A stretch of 5,397 nt of DNA, from NCBI GenBank assembly GCA_021786915.1, contig JAJYMP010000134.1, positions 1 through 5,397 of the forward strand, in the 5' to 3' direction. The notes under the pieces are model-generated. The model did no database searches and was not told the origin of the DNA. It saw only the letters and a program-made list of their open reading frames with translations. The stretch is from Chloroflexota bacterium. GTDB lineage: Bacteria > Chloroflexota > Limnocylindria > Limnocylindrales > CSP1-4. Shown here piece by piece: positions 1 through 5,397 of the stretch (position 1 is its first letter; every line of letters begins with the position of its first letter). The translations under genes were made by a program, and so were the position numbers.

Positions 1-43
1 TCGATCTGCCACCCCCCCTTCGTCGCGGTCGGCGCCGGTCGCG

Positions 44-456
44 CTAGGCCGCGGACCACCAGGCCGCCCGGATCGGCTCCAGGCGGATGATGGGCTTGGC
101 CTCCAGCCGCTGGCTCGGTAGGGCTCGTACCTGGCGCGCAGGGCGCGGACCGCCTCAGGATGCTCGGGGTGGCCGGGCTCCATCAGCGATGCCGTCGCAT
201 CGACGCGCAGCCAGGCGAGCCGTGCCCAGTCCTCATCCCAGCGATCGGCGAGCAGGCTGACGAGCGGGCGCGCCTCGATGTCCCGGACTCGGGCGAGGCG
301 ATGGAGGTCCCCCGGGCGCTTGGCCTTCTCGTCGAGCGCCGACACGATGACGGGGCCCAGGCGGCCGTCGATGACGGCGAAGCAGACGGGAACGAGCCTG
401 GGCGCGCCGTCGGACGTCACCGTGCCGAGGTCGGCGGCGGCGCCATCCTCGAGGCG
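44..456 (-). pseudogene. PPOX-class (Rv0121-like) F420/flavin-dependent oxidoreductase, frameshifted and lacking its N-terminus
   Basis: The minus strand encodes a split-barrel protein of the pyridoxamine-5'-phosphate-oxidase-like superfamily. The best match is the small PPOX-class F420-dependent family typified by Rv0121, whose members bind F420 or flavin; their substrates are mostly unknown. What I see: a first strand LGTVTSDGAPRLVPVCFAV (about 429-373), then ALDEKAKRPGDLHRL, then the family-typical LLADRWDEDWARLAWLRVD (about 252-196), then a helix ending RARYEPYRAS. At about 107-117 the reading frame must change: the expected C-terminal strand, RLEAKPIIRLEP...AAWWSAA, continues in another frame and ends at TAG 44-46. 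One base missing or two extra would explain this. Without the shift the frame runs open off the left edge. No ATG, GTG or TTG lies in frame just upstream of the conserved start; the first GTG is at 418-420, inside the first strand. The family call is fairly firm. Whether the damage is biological or a sequencing/assembly error cannot be told here. Confidence 0.6.
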
Positions 457-546
457 CCGAGGGTCGGCTCGCCCGTCCGGGTCGTGACCCTCGCGAGCCT
501 CCCCTACCGCAACGAGCTGACGGTGACCCGGCGCGTGCTCGACTGA
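430..546 (+). pseudogene. C-terminal fragment of an unidentified plus-strand gene
   Basis: From about 424 to the TGA at 544-546 the plus frame has G or C at the third position of every sense codon. The last residues, LASLPYRNELTVTRRVLD, read like a real protein end. To the left of about 424 the same frame loses this bias and is simply antisense to the PPOX gene, so no matching upstream part of the gene exists in the window. I therefore read it as the 3' end of a gene whose 5' part is missing. I do not recognise the family. The alternative is a chance open frame antisense to an unusual PPOX N-terminus, but the minus frame has many A/T third positions here, which argues against that. Confidence 0.3.
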
Positions 547-558
547 CCGCTCGATGCG

Positions 559-600
559 AGCCTGTGCGCCACGGCGTGACGACTCGCACGACGACAGGCT
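559..600. repeat. Inverted repeat in the spacer before the MFS gene
   Basis: A perfect 7-bp inverted repeat, AGCCTGT at 559-565 and ACAGGCT at 594-600, lies in the 81-bp spacer upstream of the MFS gene. Inside it, GTGCG (564-568) and CGCAC (585-589) are also complementary. It could form a loose stem-loop that terminates the upstream fragment, or act as an operator or leader element for the transporter. No T-run follows it, and I see no convincing -35/-10 pair. The function is inference. Confidence 0.3.
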
Positions 601-627
601 CCTGCGCTCCGGTACCCTGCGCCGGTT

Positions 628-1890
628 GTGACCGCATCCCTCTGGCGCCACGCCGACTTCATGAAGCTCTGGGCCGGCCAGACCGTGTCCGAGCTCGGCT
701 CGGTGGTGACGCGCACGGCCGTGCCGCTCGTCGCGCTGCTCGTGCTCGGGGCGGGCCCGTTCGAGATGGCGCTGCTGGTGGTCTCGGCCAGCCTCGGCGT
801 GCTCCTCGTCGGCCTGGTCGCGGGCGCCTGGGTCGACCGCCTGCGACGGCGGCCGCTGCTGATCTGGGCCGACGCGATCCGCGCGGTGCTGCTGGCCTCG
901 ATCCCCGCGGCGTTTCTCGCCCATGCCCTGCGGATCGAGCAGCTGTACGCCGTCGTGTTCCTCGAGGGCTGCCTCGGGTCGCTCTTCGACGCCGCGTACC
1001 CGGCGTACGTCCCCTCGCTCATCGGCGTCGATCGAGTGGTGGAGGGCAACAGCAAGCTCGCCACGAGCTCGTCGCTCGCCGAGATCGGCGGTCCGGGCCT
1101 GGGCGGCGGCCTGGTGCAGCTGGTCGGGGCGCCCCTCGCGATGCTCGTGGACGCGGTCTCGTTCGTGGTCTCGGCAATCTCGCTGGCCCTGATCAGCAGC
1201 CCCGAGCCGCCCCGCCCCGCGCAGACCTCGCACGTCCCGATCCGCGCCGAGATCGCCGAGGGCCTCCAGCTGGTCCGCCAGCACCCGATCCTCCTGCCGC
1301 TGACCCTCCGGTCGGTCATCGCCCACGTCGCCGGCTCGTTCTACGGCGTCCTCTACACGATCTACCTGGTCGAGGTGCTCCACCTCAGCCCGCTGCTGTT
1401 CGGGATCGTCGTGTCGGCGGGAGGCGTGGGCTCGCTGATCGGCTCGTTCTTCGCCGCCAGGGTGATCGCGCGGTTCGGGTTCGGCCCTTCCCTGATCTGG
1501 ACGGCCACGGCGGCCTCGGCGATCGGCGTGCTGACGCCGTTGGCGGGCGGGCCCCTGCTGCTCGCGACGGTGATGGTGTTCCTGCCGCAGCTGATCGGCG
1601 ACGGCCTCGGGACCATCGAGGGCGTGGCCGAGCTGTCGCTCATCCAGGGCGTCATCCCGAACCGGATCCTGGGCCGGGTCAACGCCACGCTCGAGGTGTT
1701 CTCGCACGGGATCGCCTACCCGCTCGGGGCGCTCCTCGCGGCGGCAGTCGCCGGGTGGATCGGCGTCCGGGGCGGGATCGCCATCGGCTGGGCCGGGATG
1801 GCGGTCTCGATCCTGCTGCTCGTGTTCTCGCCCCTGCCGCGCGTCCGGCAGCCGTCCGATGTGGCCGCCGTCGAGGGCCTGCGGACCTGA
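628..1890 (+). CDS. MFS transporter, EntS-like (MFS_3) exporter
   Basis: A 420-aa major facilitator superfamily permease of the inner membrane, most like the enterobactin-exporter (EntS) or MFS_3 group. That group exports small molecules such as siderophores, macrolides or other drugs by proton exchange; the substrate cannot be deduced here. The GTG at 628 is chosen because the next residues, LWRHADFMKLWAGQTVSELGS, match the conserved N-terminus of the group. The internal ATG at 661 would remove half of that. No clear Shine-Dalgarno is visible. Hydrophobic segments run along the whole protein, consistent with 10-12 helices. The loop between helices 2 and 3 carries GAWVDRLRRRPLL (about 66-78), the MFS signature. 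A polar linker at about 190-215 separates the two six-helix halves. PNRILGRVNATLE (about 344-356) corresponds to the P-x-R-x-x-GRVNA motif typical of the group. The gene looks intact and converges on the DUF72 gene, which starts its stop codon 17 bp away. Drug, siderophore or metabolite export are all possible. Confidence 0.88.
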   Translation: MTASLWRHADFMKLWAGQTVSELGSVVTRTAVPLVALLVLGAGPFEMALLVVSASLGVLLVGLVAGAWVDRLRRRPLLIWADAIRAVLLASIPAAFLAHALRIEQLYAVVFLEGCLGSLFDAAYPAYVPSLIGVDRVVEGNSKLATSSSLAEIGGPGLGGGLVQLVGAPLAMLVDAVSFVVSAISLALISSPEPPRPAQTSHVPIRAEIAEGLQLVRQHPILLPLTLRSVIAHVAGSFYGVLYTIYLVEVLHLSPLLFGIVVSAGGVGSLIGSFFAARVIARFGFGPSLIWTATAASAIGVLTPLAGGPLLLATVMVFLPQLIGDGLGTIEGVAELSLIQGVIPNRILGRVNATLEVFSHGIAYPLGALLAAAVAGWIGVRGGIAIGWAGMAVSILLLVFSPLPRVRQPSDVAAVEGLRT

Positions 1891-1907
1891 GGACCCGAGG
1901 GCCTGCG
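1872..1907. repeat. 12-bp direct repeat across the MFS stop codon
   Basis: CGAGGGCCTGCG occurs at 1872-1883 and again at 1896-1907, exactly 24 bp apart. The MFS stop codon lies between the copies. Because 24 is a multiple of three, the residues EGLR before the stop are repeated in frame after it. This looks like a small tandem duplication that has since diverged. Confidence 0.5.
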
Positions 1908-1920
1908 TCAGGCCGAGGTC
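1884..1920. terminator. Possible bidirectional terminator hairpin between convergent genes
   Basis: Between the convergent MFS and DUF72 genes, GGCCTG (1900-1905) and CAGGCC (1909-1914) form a perfect 6-bp stem with a 3-base loop. It is flanked by the complementary arms GACCT (1884-1888) and AGGTC (1916-1920). The element overlaps both stop codons (MFS TGA 1888-1890; DUF72 TGA at 1908-1910 on the minus strand). No T-run follows on either side, so it is at best a weak or non-canonical intrinsic terminator. The position is the main argument. Confidence 0.35.
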
Positions 1921-3032
1921 GATCCCGGCGGTTCCGGCGCGGCGCCCGCCAGCTCGCGTTCGAGCAGCGCCGCCAGCTCACGGGCGTTGGTCGAGCCGTA
2001 GTTCGCGTAGCAGTTGTTCATCAGCACGTGGGTGTCCTCGGCCGATGCCGCCGCCTCGGTGACGCGCGGCACCCAGGGCTCGAGCTCGGAGCGGTCGTAG
2101 AGGTACCGGAACCGCTCGACGGTGGGTCGGCCCTCCATCGCCTCCCAGGTTGCGCTCCGGCGGCCGTGGAAGCGGACGATCGCGAGGTCCGGCGACGTGG
2201 TGGCGACGATCGGCGGGACCGACGACTTGAACCCCTGCGGCCCGTCGACCATGACGAGCGGGATCTGCTCGTCGGCGAGGAACCCGAGCGTCCGCTCGAG
2301 GTTCTTCTCGTTGAACCAGGTGGCGTTGCGGAACTCCACCGCCACCCGCAGCCCGTACGGCCCGAGCGCCGCCCTCGCCTCGCGGATGGCGTCGCGGTTC
2401 GCTGACGAGGTGAAGAACCAGCGCGGGTACTGGAGGAACACCGCGCCGAGCTGGCCGGCCTCGGCGAGCGGCGCGAGTCCGTCGGCGAACTCGCGCCACA
2501 CCTCGCTCCGGAGCTCCTCGGGCAGGTCCTTCGCGTACAGCCGGGGCTTGGCGGCGACGTCGCCCGGGAGCGCGTCGCGGATCGCCTTCGGCAGCCGCCT
2601 GGTCTCGGCGGGCTGCCCCGTGAGCAGGGCGTGCGCCTTGACGTCGAACACGAAGTCGGGCGGCGTCCGCTCCACCCACAGCTCGGACAGCCTCCGTGTC
2701 GGCAGGGCGTAGTAGGTCGCGTCGACCTCGACCACGGGGAAGCGCGACGCGTAGAAGCCGAGCCGGTCCTCGGCCGTGCTGGCGTCGGACGGATAGAACA
2801 CGCCCGAGGCCGTCATCGTCGGGTCCGTCCATGACGCGGTGCCGATGCGGATGCGATGGCCGGAGGGCAGCACGAGGGGCTCCGTCGCCGCGGCCTCGAG
2901 CCCGGCGGCCTCGAGCCTGGCGCGCGCGGCGTCCGGCCCCGGGTCGTGGGCGGTGTCGAGGTCGGCGGCGCGCTCGTGCGCGAGCGGGGCCGCCGGGGGT
3001 CGGGCGCGCGATGCGGCGGGCTGGCGCGGCAT
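1908..3032 (-). CDS. DUF72 domain-containing protein (YecE-like)
   Basis: A complete 374-aa DUF72 family protein. DUF72 proteins fold as a TIM barrel; their biochemical role is not established. The domain begins at about residue 60 with IRIGTASWTDPTM. It continues with VVEVDATYYALP (about 100-111), FVFDVKAHALLTG (127-139), GAVFLQYPRWF (196-206), VAVEFRNATWF (230-240) and VRFHGR (286-291), and ends with the typical MNNCYANYGSTNARELA segment (328-344). All the blocks I expect of the family are present. The ATG at 3032 is preceded by a weak GGCGGAG (3051-3045). An in-frame TAG at 3044-3042 means the protein cannot start further upstream. The first 60 residues are Ala/Arg/Pro-rich and not part of the domain, so a later start is possible, for example the GTG for Val54. 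It lies just downstream of a truncated YdeI remnant on the same strand and could share a transcript with the aminomutase-like gene. Confidence 0.9.
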   Translation of the reverse strand: MPRQPAASRARPPAAPLAHERAADLDTAHDPGPDAARARLEAAGLEAAATEPLVLPSGHRIRIGTASWTDPTMTASGVFYPSDASTAEDRLGFYASRFPVVEVDATYYALPTRRLSELWVERTPPDFVFDVKAHALLTGQPAETRRLPKAIRDALPGDVAAKPRLYAKDLPEELRSEVWREFADGLAPLAEAGQLGAVFLQYPRWFFTSSANRDAIREARAALGPYGLRVAVEFRNATWFNEKNLERTLGFLADEQIPLVMVDGPQGFKSSVPPIVATTSPDLAIVRFHGRRSATWEAMEGRPTVERFRYLYDRSELEPWVPRVTEAAASAEDTHVLMNNCYANYGSTNARELAALLERELAGAAPEPPGSTSA

Positions 3033-3048
3033 GCGGGAAGGCTACTCC

Positions 3049-3156
3049 GCCGCGCGGGTAGACGACGGACACGCCCTGGGCCGTCGCATGGTTCGCCTGC
3101 AGCCAGGCCCGCCACTCGGCACGGGTCCGCGGCTCGACGACGGGCCGTTCCGCCAC
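3049..3156 (-). pseudogene. YdeI/OmpD-associated family protein, N-terminal remnant
   Basis: About 36 codons of the N-terminus of a YdeI/OmpD-associated family protein. The start is GTG at 3156, ten bases after a good Shine-Dalgarno sequence GAGGAG (3172-3167), and 17 bp after the stop of the aminomutase-like gene. The peptide PVVEPRTRAEWRAWLQANHA, followed by TAQGVSVVYPRG, matches the usual opening of this family, in which an E-W-R-x-W-L-x-x-N-H-A-T helix is followed by a G-V-W-x-x-Y strand. After that the similarity stops: the rest of the roughly 150-200-residue domain is missing and the DUF72 gene begins. The frame has no early stop; it runs open to 1978 in a frame overlapping DUF72, but that stretch looks like GC-rich shadow sequence. 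Likely a real gene cut by a deletion, or an assembly join. The match is from memory of the family and is short. Confidence 0.5.
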
Positions 3157-3166
3157 CCTCGCAGGA

Positions 3167-3172
3167 CTCCTC
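3167..3172 (-). promoter_or_regulatory. Shine-Dalgarno sequence for the YdeI remnant
   Basis: GAGGAG on the minus strand lies ten bases before the GTG at 3156 and just after the TGA of the upstream gene (3176-3174). It is the clearest ribosome-binding site in the window. It supports the view that the YdeI remnant is the start of a once-functional gene translated from the same message as the aminomutase-like gene. Confidence 0.55.
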
Positions 3173-3173
3173 G

Positions 3174-4763
3174 TCAGCCCGCGGCGGTGCCCGGTGCGAG
3201 GACGTCGAAGTCGCTCGTCCTGTCCGCGACGGCCTCCGCGCCGATCCGGGCCGTCGGCATCCCGAACGGCTCGTCCACCAGCCACCGCCAGCCCCGGTCC
3301 GCCAGTCCATCGAGCGTCTCCGCGGCCACCGCCAGCGTCGCCTCGCGGTGCTCCGCGGCGAGGCCGGTGAGCACCGGCCGGGATCGCGACAGCGCGATGG
3401 CGTCGGCCACGTCGACGGCGGCCCGCAACGTGGCCGCCCGCGCGGCGAAGCCGGTCGAGCCGCAGCAGAGCAGCAGCTTCACGTCGCCCGCGTCGGGCAG
3501 CACCCCCGCGACCAGCGCGTGCCACTCGTTCACTGGTGCGCCGGTCGGCTCGAGGAATGCGATGCGGTGCGCGGGGAAGAGCTCGCGGCGCATCGCCACC
3601 TCCGCGACGGCACGCGCCGGTGCGCGCGGCTCTTCGCCCAGCCAGGCGGGCAGCGCACCGACCACCACCGAGTCGGGCAGCAGCCCGTCGGCGAGGGCCA
3701 GCGAGACGGCGAGCAGCTGGAGGGCGAGCGCTCGGCCGGAGCGGGTGGCGGGATCCGACGGGAACCCGTTCGCGAGGTCCGACGCGACCACGAGCGAGCT
3801 CGCGGGCACCAGGACGCGCGTCCCGCCACGGGCCAGGAGCCGGTGGGCGAACACGTGGTCGGCGAGGGCGCGGTCAGGGTCGATGAGGCCGCTGACGATC
3901 TCGCGCAGCGGGTCAGCGATGACCAGGTCGACCCGCTCGAACGCGGCGATGACTGCCTGGTCCGGCGCGGCCAGCGCCGGCGACTCCGTCACCAGCCGGA
4001 CGTAGCGGCCATTGCGCGCGCCGGCATCGTCGAGGACGGCCCGCAGCACCGAGAGCGCGCGGTGCGCGCCCGTGGGCACCGGCGACCCGGCCGGGTCGAA
4101 GTTGGCGAGGCCGCCGCGGGACCCCGGCGCCGGGTGCCACGGCTCGACGTGCGCGCCGCTCCGGGCGGAGAGGTCCGCCAGCTCCCGGCTGGGCGGCACC
4201 AGGACCCGGATCGCGCCCGCGCCCGCCGCGATCGCGGCGACCGCCTCGTCCGCGGCATCGACGACGGCCGGCGACTCGAGCGTCACCCCCAGCAGCGGGC
4301 GCCGGGGCTCGCCCAGCAGCGCCACCAGCTCGCGGCGCGCGGTCCGGTTCGCGTCGGCCCGGGCAAGCGCCGCCGCCGCCATCGCCGAGGCGGACCCGTG
4401 CGCCCTCGCCCGCCGTGCGGGGTCCTCCAGCAGCTCGGCCTCCAGCCCGAGGTCGATGTTGCCCGCCGCCACCTCGAGCGCGACCTCGAGGATCGACAGG
4501 TCGTACTCCTCCATCGCGACCGCCATCGGCAGCGTGATCCCGCCGCCGAGGCGGCGGGCGTCGGGCGCGAGGTAGCGGTCGAGGACCGAGGCCGCGAGCG
4601 GCCGCCCGTCGCGATCCACGCCGGACACGCCGAGCAGGCGGAGGGCCGCACGCTCCTGCCCGACGGTCGTGCTGGCACGCGCGCCGGCGCTCCATGCCGC
4701 GGCGATGGCTGCTGCCTGCTCCCCGAGCGCCTCGACCGAACTCCCCGCTAGGTCGCGCTGCAT
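3174..4763 (-). CDS. D-lysine 5,6-aminomutase alpha subunit-like (TIM-barrel) protein, divergent
   Basis: A 529-aa homologue of KamD, the alpha subunit of adenosylcobalamin- and PLP-dependent D-lysine 5,6-aminomutase (clostridial KamD about 516 aa). In the known enzyme this subunit is a TIM barrel that pairs with KamE (Rossmann-type B12 domain and PLP lysine) to move the terminal amino group of lysine. Matching blocks: STTVGQERAALRLLGVSGVD (31-50; KamD has TTVSVERTVCRLLGIDGVD), VAAGNIDL (98-105), NRTARRELVALLGE (139-152), NGRYVRLV...AAFERVDLVIADPL (251-286) and MRRELFP (391-397). These run in order along the full length. However, by manual alignment the residues recalled as PLP or substrate contacts are replaced: Ser238 by P262, Tyr263 by R287, Arg268 by G292, Asp298/Asn299 by S322/S323, and Lys370 by A402. 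No kamE-like gene is adjacent. Fold and ancestry are likely; ordinary lysine aminomutase activity is doubtful. The ATG at 4763 fits the KamD N-terminus; a longer in-frame start would run over moaE and is rejected. Confidence 0.75.
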   Translation of the reverse strand: MQRDLAGSSVEALGEQAAAIAAAWSAGARASTTVGQERAALRLLGVSGVDRDGRPLAASVLDRYLAPDARRLGGGITLPMAVAMEEYDLSILEVALEVAAGNIDLGLEAELLEDPARRARAHGSASAMAAAALARADANRTARRELVALLGEPRRPLLGVTLESPAVVDAADEAVAAIAAGAGAIRVLVPPSRELADLSARSGAHVEPWHPAPGSRGGLANFDPAGSPVPTGAHRALSVLRAVLDDAGARNGRYVRLVTESPALAAPDQAVIAAFERVDLVIADPLREIVSGLIDPDRALADHVFAHRLLARGGTRVLVPASSLVVASDLANGFPSDPATRSGRALALQLLAVSLALADGLLPDSVVVGALPAWLGEEPRAPARAVAEVAMRRELFPAHRIAFLEPTGAPVNEWHALVAGVLPDAGDVKLLLCCGSTGFAARAATLRAAVDVADAIALSRSRPVLTGLAAEHREATLAVAAETLDGLADRGWRWLVDEPFGMPTARIGAEAVADRTSDFDVLAPGTAAG

Positions 4764-4800
4764 GGCCCCAGTATGCGGGGAAGCGTCCAGCAGGGTTTTC

Positions 4801-4815
4801 CCGCAGCAACTGCGG
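4801..4815. repeat. Small perfect hairpin upstream of the aminomutase-like gene
   Basis: CCGCAG (4801-4806) and CTGCGG (4810-4815) form a perfect 6-bp stem with a 3-base loop. On the minus strand it is followed by GAAAACCC rather than a U-run, so it is not a canonical terminator for moaE. It lies 38 bp before the ATG of the aminomutase-like gene and could be part of its leader. The role is unknown. Confidence 0.4.
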
Positions 4816-4824
4816 CGATGCGCC

Positions 4825-4855
4825 CGGGCGGGCGCCCATGCGGCGCGCCCGCCCG
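4825..4855. terminator. Perfect 11-bp GC-only hairpin between moaE and the aminomutase-like gene
   Basis: CGGGCGGGCGC at 4825-4835 and GCGCCCGCCCG at 4845-4855 are perfect reverse complements separated by a 9-base loop. The stem is entirely G-C and lies 74 bp after the moaE stop in the direction of transcription. It could stop or slow transcription from moaE, protect the 3' end of its message, or be a leader structure for the next gene. No U-run follows, so intrinsic termination is not certain. The structure itself is plain to see; the function is inferred from position. Confidence 0.45.
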
Positions 4856-4929
4856 CGCCGCCACCCGAGTGGTCGTCCGGAGTGGCTACCTCGCCGCCGT
4901 GCGCGGCGGTCCCGACGGGGACCCCCGGC

Positions 4930-5397
4930 TCAACCAGCGTCGGGGGCGGCGGTCCTCGCCGGCGCGCCCATCCAGACGCGCCCGTCCGCGAACCGCTCCG
5001 CCTTCCAGATCGGCGCCCGCGCCTTCGTCTCGTCAATCGCGAAGCGCGCCGCAGCGAAGGCGGCGTCCCTATGAGGGGCCGCAGCGACGACCAGGATCGA
5101 CGCCTCGCCCGGCGGCACCGCCCCCGTCCGGTGGACGATCGCGAGGCGCCCGACGCCGAACCGCGCCTCGATCTCGTCGGCGATCTGGCCGAGCACCGCG
5201 AGCGCCATCGGCACGAAGGCCTCGTACTCGAGCCCCTCGACGCGAGCCCCGGCGTGGCGCGCGGCCTCCGCCTCCTGCCCCGGCGCCGGGGTGCCGGGGG
5301 TGACGCGCGTGCGCCCGAGGAAGGTGACCACGGCGCCGTCCTCGAGGATCGCCAGGCGGCGGCCGAGGTCGTCAGCAAGGCTCGGCGGGAACGGGTC
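4930..5397 (-). CDS. moaE: Molybdopterin synthase catalytic subunit MoaE (5' end beyond the window)
   Basis: The large (catalytic) subunit of molybdopterin synthase, which inserts two sulfurs, delivered as thiocarboxylate on MoaD, into cyclic pyranopterin monophosphate to make molybdopterin for the molybdenum cofactor in the cytoplasm. The visible 155 residues include AVVTFLGRTR near the start, VEGLEYEAFVPMA, the strand LAIVHRTGAVPPGE, then APHRDAAF, and ETKARAPIWKAE near the end. The two lysines in that last motif, seven residues apart, match the catalytic Lys119 and Lys126 of E. coli MoaE. The frame is open to base 5397, with family-like residues (PFPPSLADDLGRRLAILEDG) before the GTG at 5331, so the true start is outside the window and 5331 is internal. 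Relative to E. coli there is an insertion of roughly a dozen residues after GRTR (Pro/Gly/Ala-rich), probably a surface loop. The gene ends with TGA at 4932-4930. Any moaD or moaA partner would be upstream, out of view. Confidence 0.92.
   Translation of the reverse strand, partial: DPFPPSLADDLGRRLAILEDGAVVTFLGRTRVTPGTPAPGQEAEAARHAGARVEGLEYEAFVPMALAVLGQIADEIEARFGVGRLAIVHRTGAVPPGEASILVVAAAPHRDAAFAAARFAIDETKARAPIWKAERFADGRVWMGAPARTAAPDAG

Noticed and set aside
564..2405. 613-codon plus-strand open frame overlapping the MFS and DUF72 genes
   Set aside because: Arg/Gly/Pro/Ala-rich translation with no recognisable domain; it crosses two real genes in other frames and is an effect of high GC.
1978..3525. 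515-codon minus-strand open frame
   Set aside because: Only the stretch around 3049-3156 is protein-like (YdeI remnant); the rest is out-of-frame shadow of DUF72 and the aminomutase-like gene.
2856..4751. 631-codon plus-strand open frame
   Set aside because: Antisense to the aminomutase-like gene, composition typical of GC-rich shadow frames, no domain.
4764..4929. Cobalamin riboswitch upstream of the B12-enzyme-like gene
   Set aside because: A GCCACTC string on the minus strand resembles part of the consensus, but I find no B12 box (AGCCAGGAGACC-like) or other conserved blocks in order.
4764..5378. Longer start for the aminomutase-like protein (734 codons from 5378)
   Set aside because: The extra 205 codons overlap moaE in another frame on the same strand and have no similarity to KamD, whose N-terminus fits the ATG at 4763.
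5331..5397. GTG at 5331 as the moaE start
   Set aside because: The frame upstream is open to the edge and reads like a MoaE N-terminus; starting at 5331 would remove the first conserved strand's lead-in.
1..5397. tRNA, rRNA, CRISPR array, insertion sequence or integrase
   Set aside because: No such structures, repeats or protein motifs were seen on either strand.

Overview
This is a very GC-rich window whose genes use almost only G or C at the third codon position. The gene mix suggests a high-GC Chloroflexota (Limnocylindria-like) or Actinomycetota genome, possibly metagenome-derived: an F420-type PPOX flavoenzyme-like protein, an EntS-like MFS exporter, a DUF72 protein, a lysine 5,6-aminomutase alpha-like protein and a long-form MoaE. 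The phylum is inferred; there is no rRNA or other marker to settle it.

Left end (1-627): a damaged PPOX-class (Rv0121-like) gene lies on the minus strand. Its C-terminal end is in a different frame from its body, and it lacks a recognisable N-terminus. Where that N-terminus should be (about 430-460), the coding signal switches to the plus strand and runs to a stop at 546, which looks like the tail of an unrelated gene. Next is an 81-bp spacer with an inverted repeat, then a plus-strand MFS exporter gene (628-1890). A compact hairpin separates it from the convergent genes to its right.

Right part (1908-5397, all minus strand, so read from right to left): moaE, cut by the window edge; a 166-bp spacer with two perfect hairpins; a 529-aa protein related to the alpha (TIM-barrel) subunit of D-lysine 5,6-aminomutase; a short YdeI/OmpD-associated N-terminal remnant with its own Shine-Dalgarno sequence; and a complete DUF72 (YecE-like) gene. 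The aminomutase-like, YdeI-remnant and DUF72 genes are closely spaced and could be co-transcribed.

The genes do not form one obvious pathway. The most interesting item is the aminomutase alpha homologue. It has no beta (cobalamin/PLP) subunit gene beside it, and by manual alignment it has lost nearly all residues known to hold PLP and lysine in the clostridial enzyme. The other notable signal is three broken or truncated gene pieces in 5.4 kb (PPOX, the plus-strand tail, YdeI), meaning either real gene decay and rearrangement or assembly errors.
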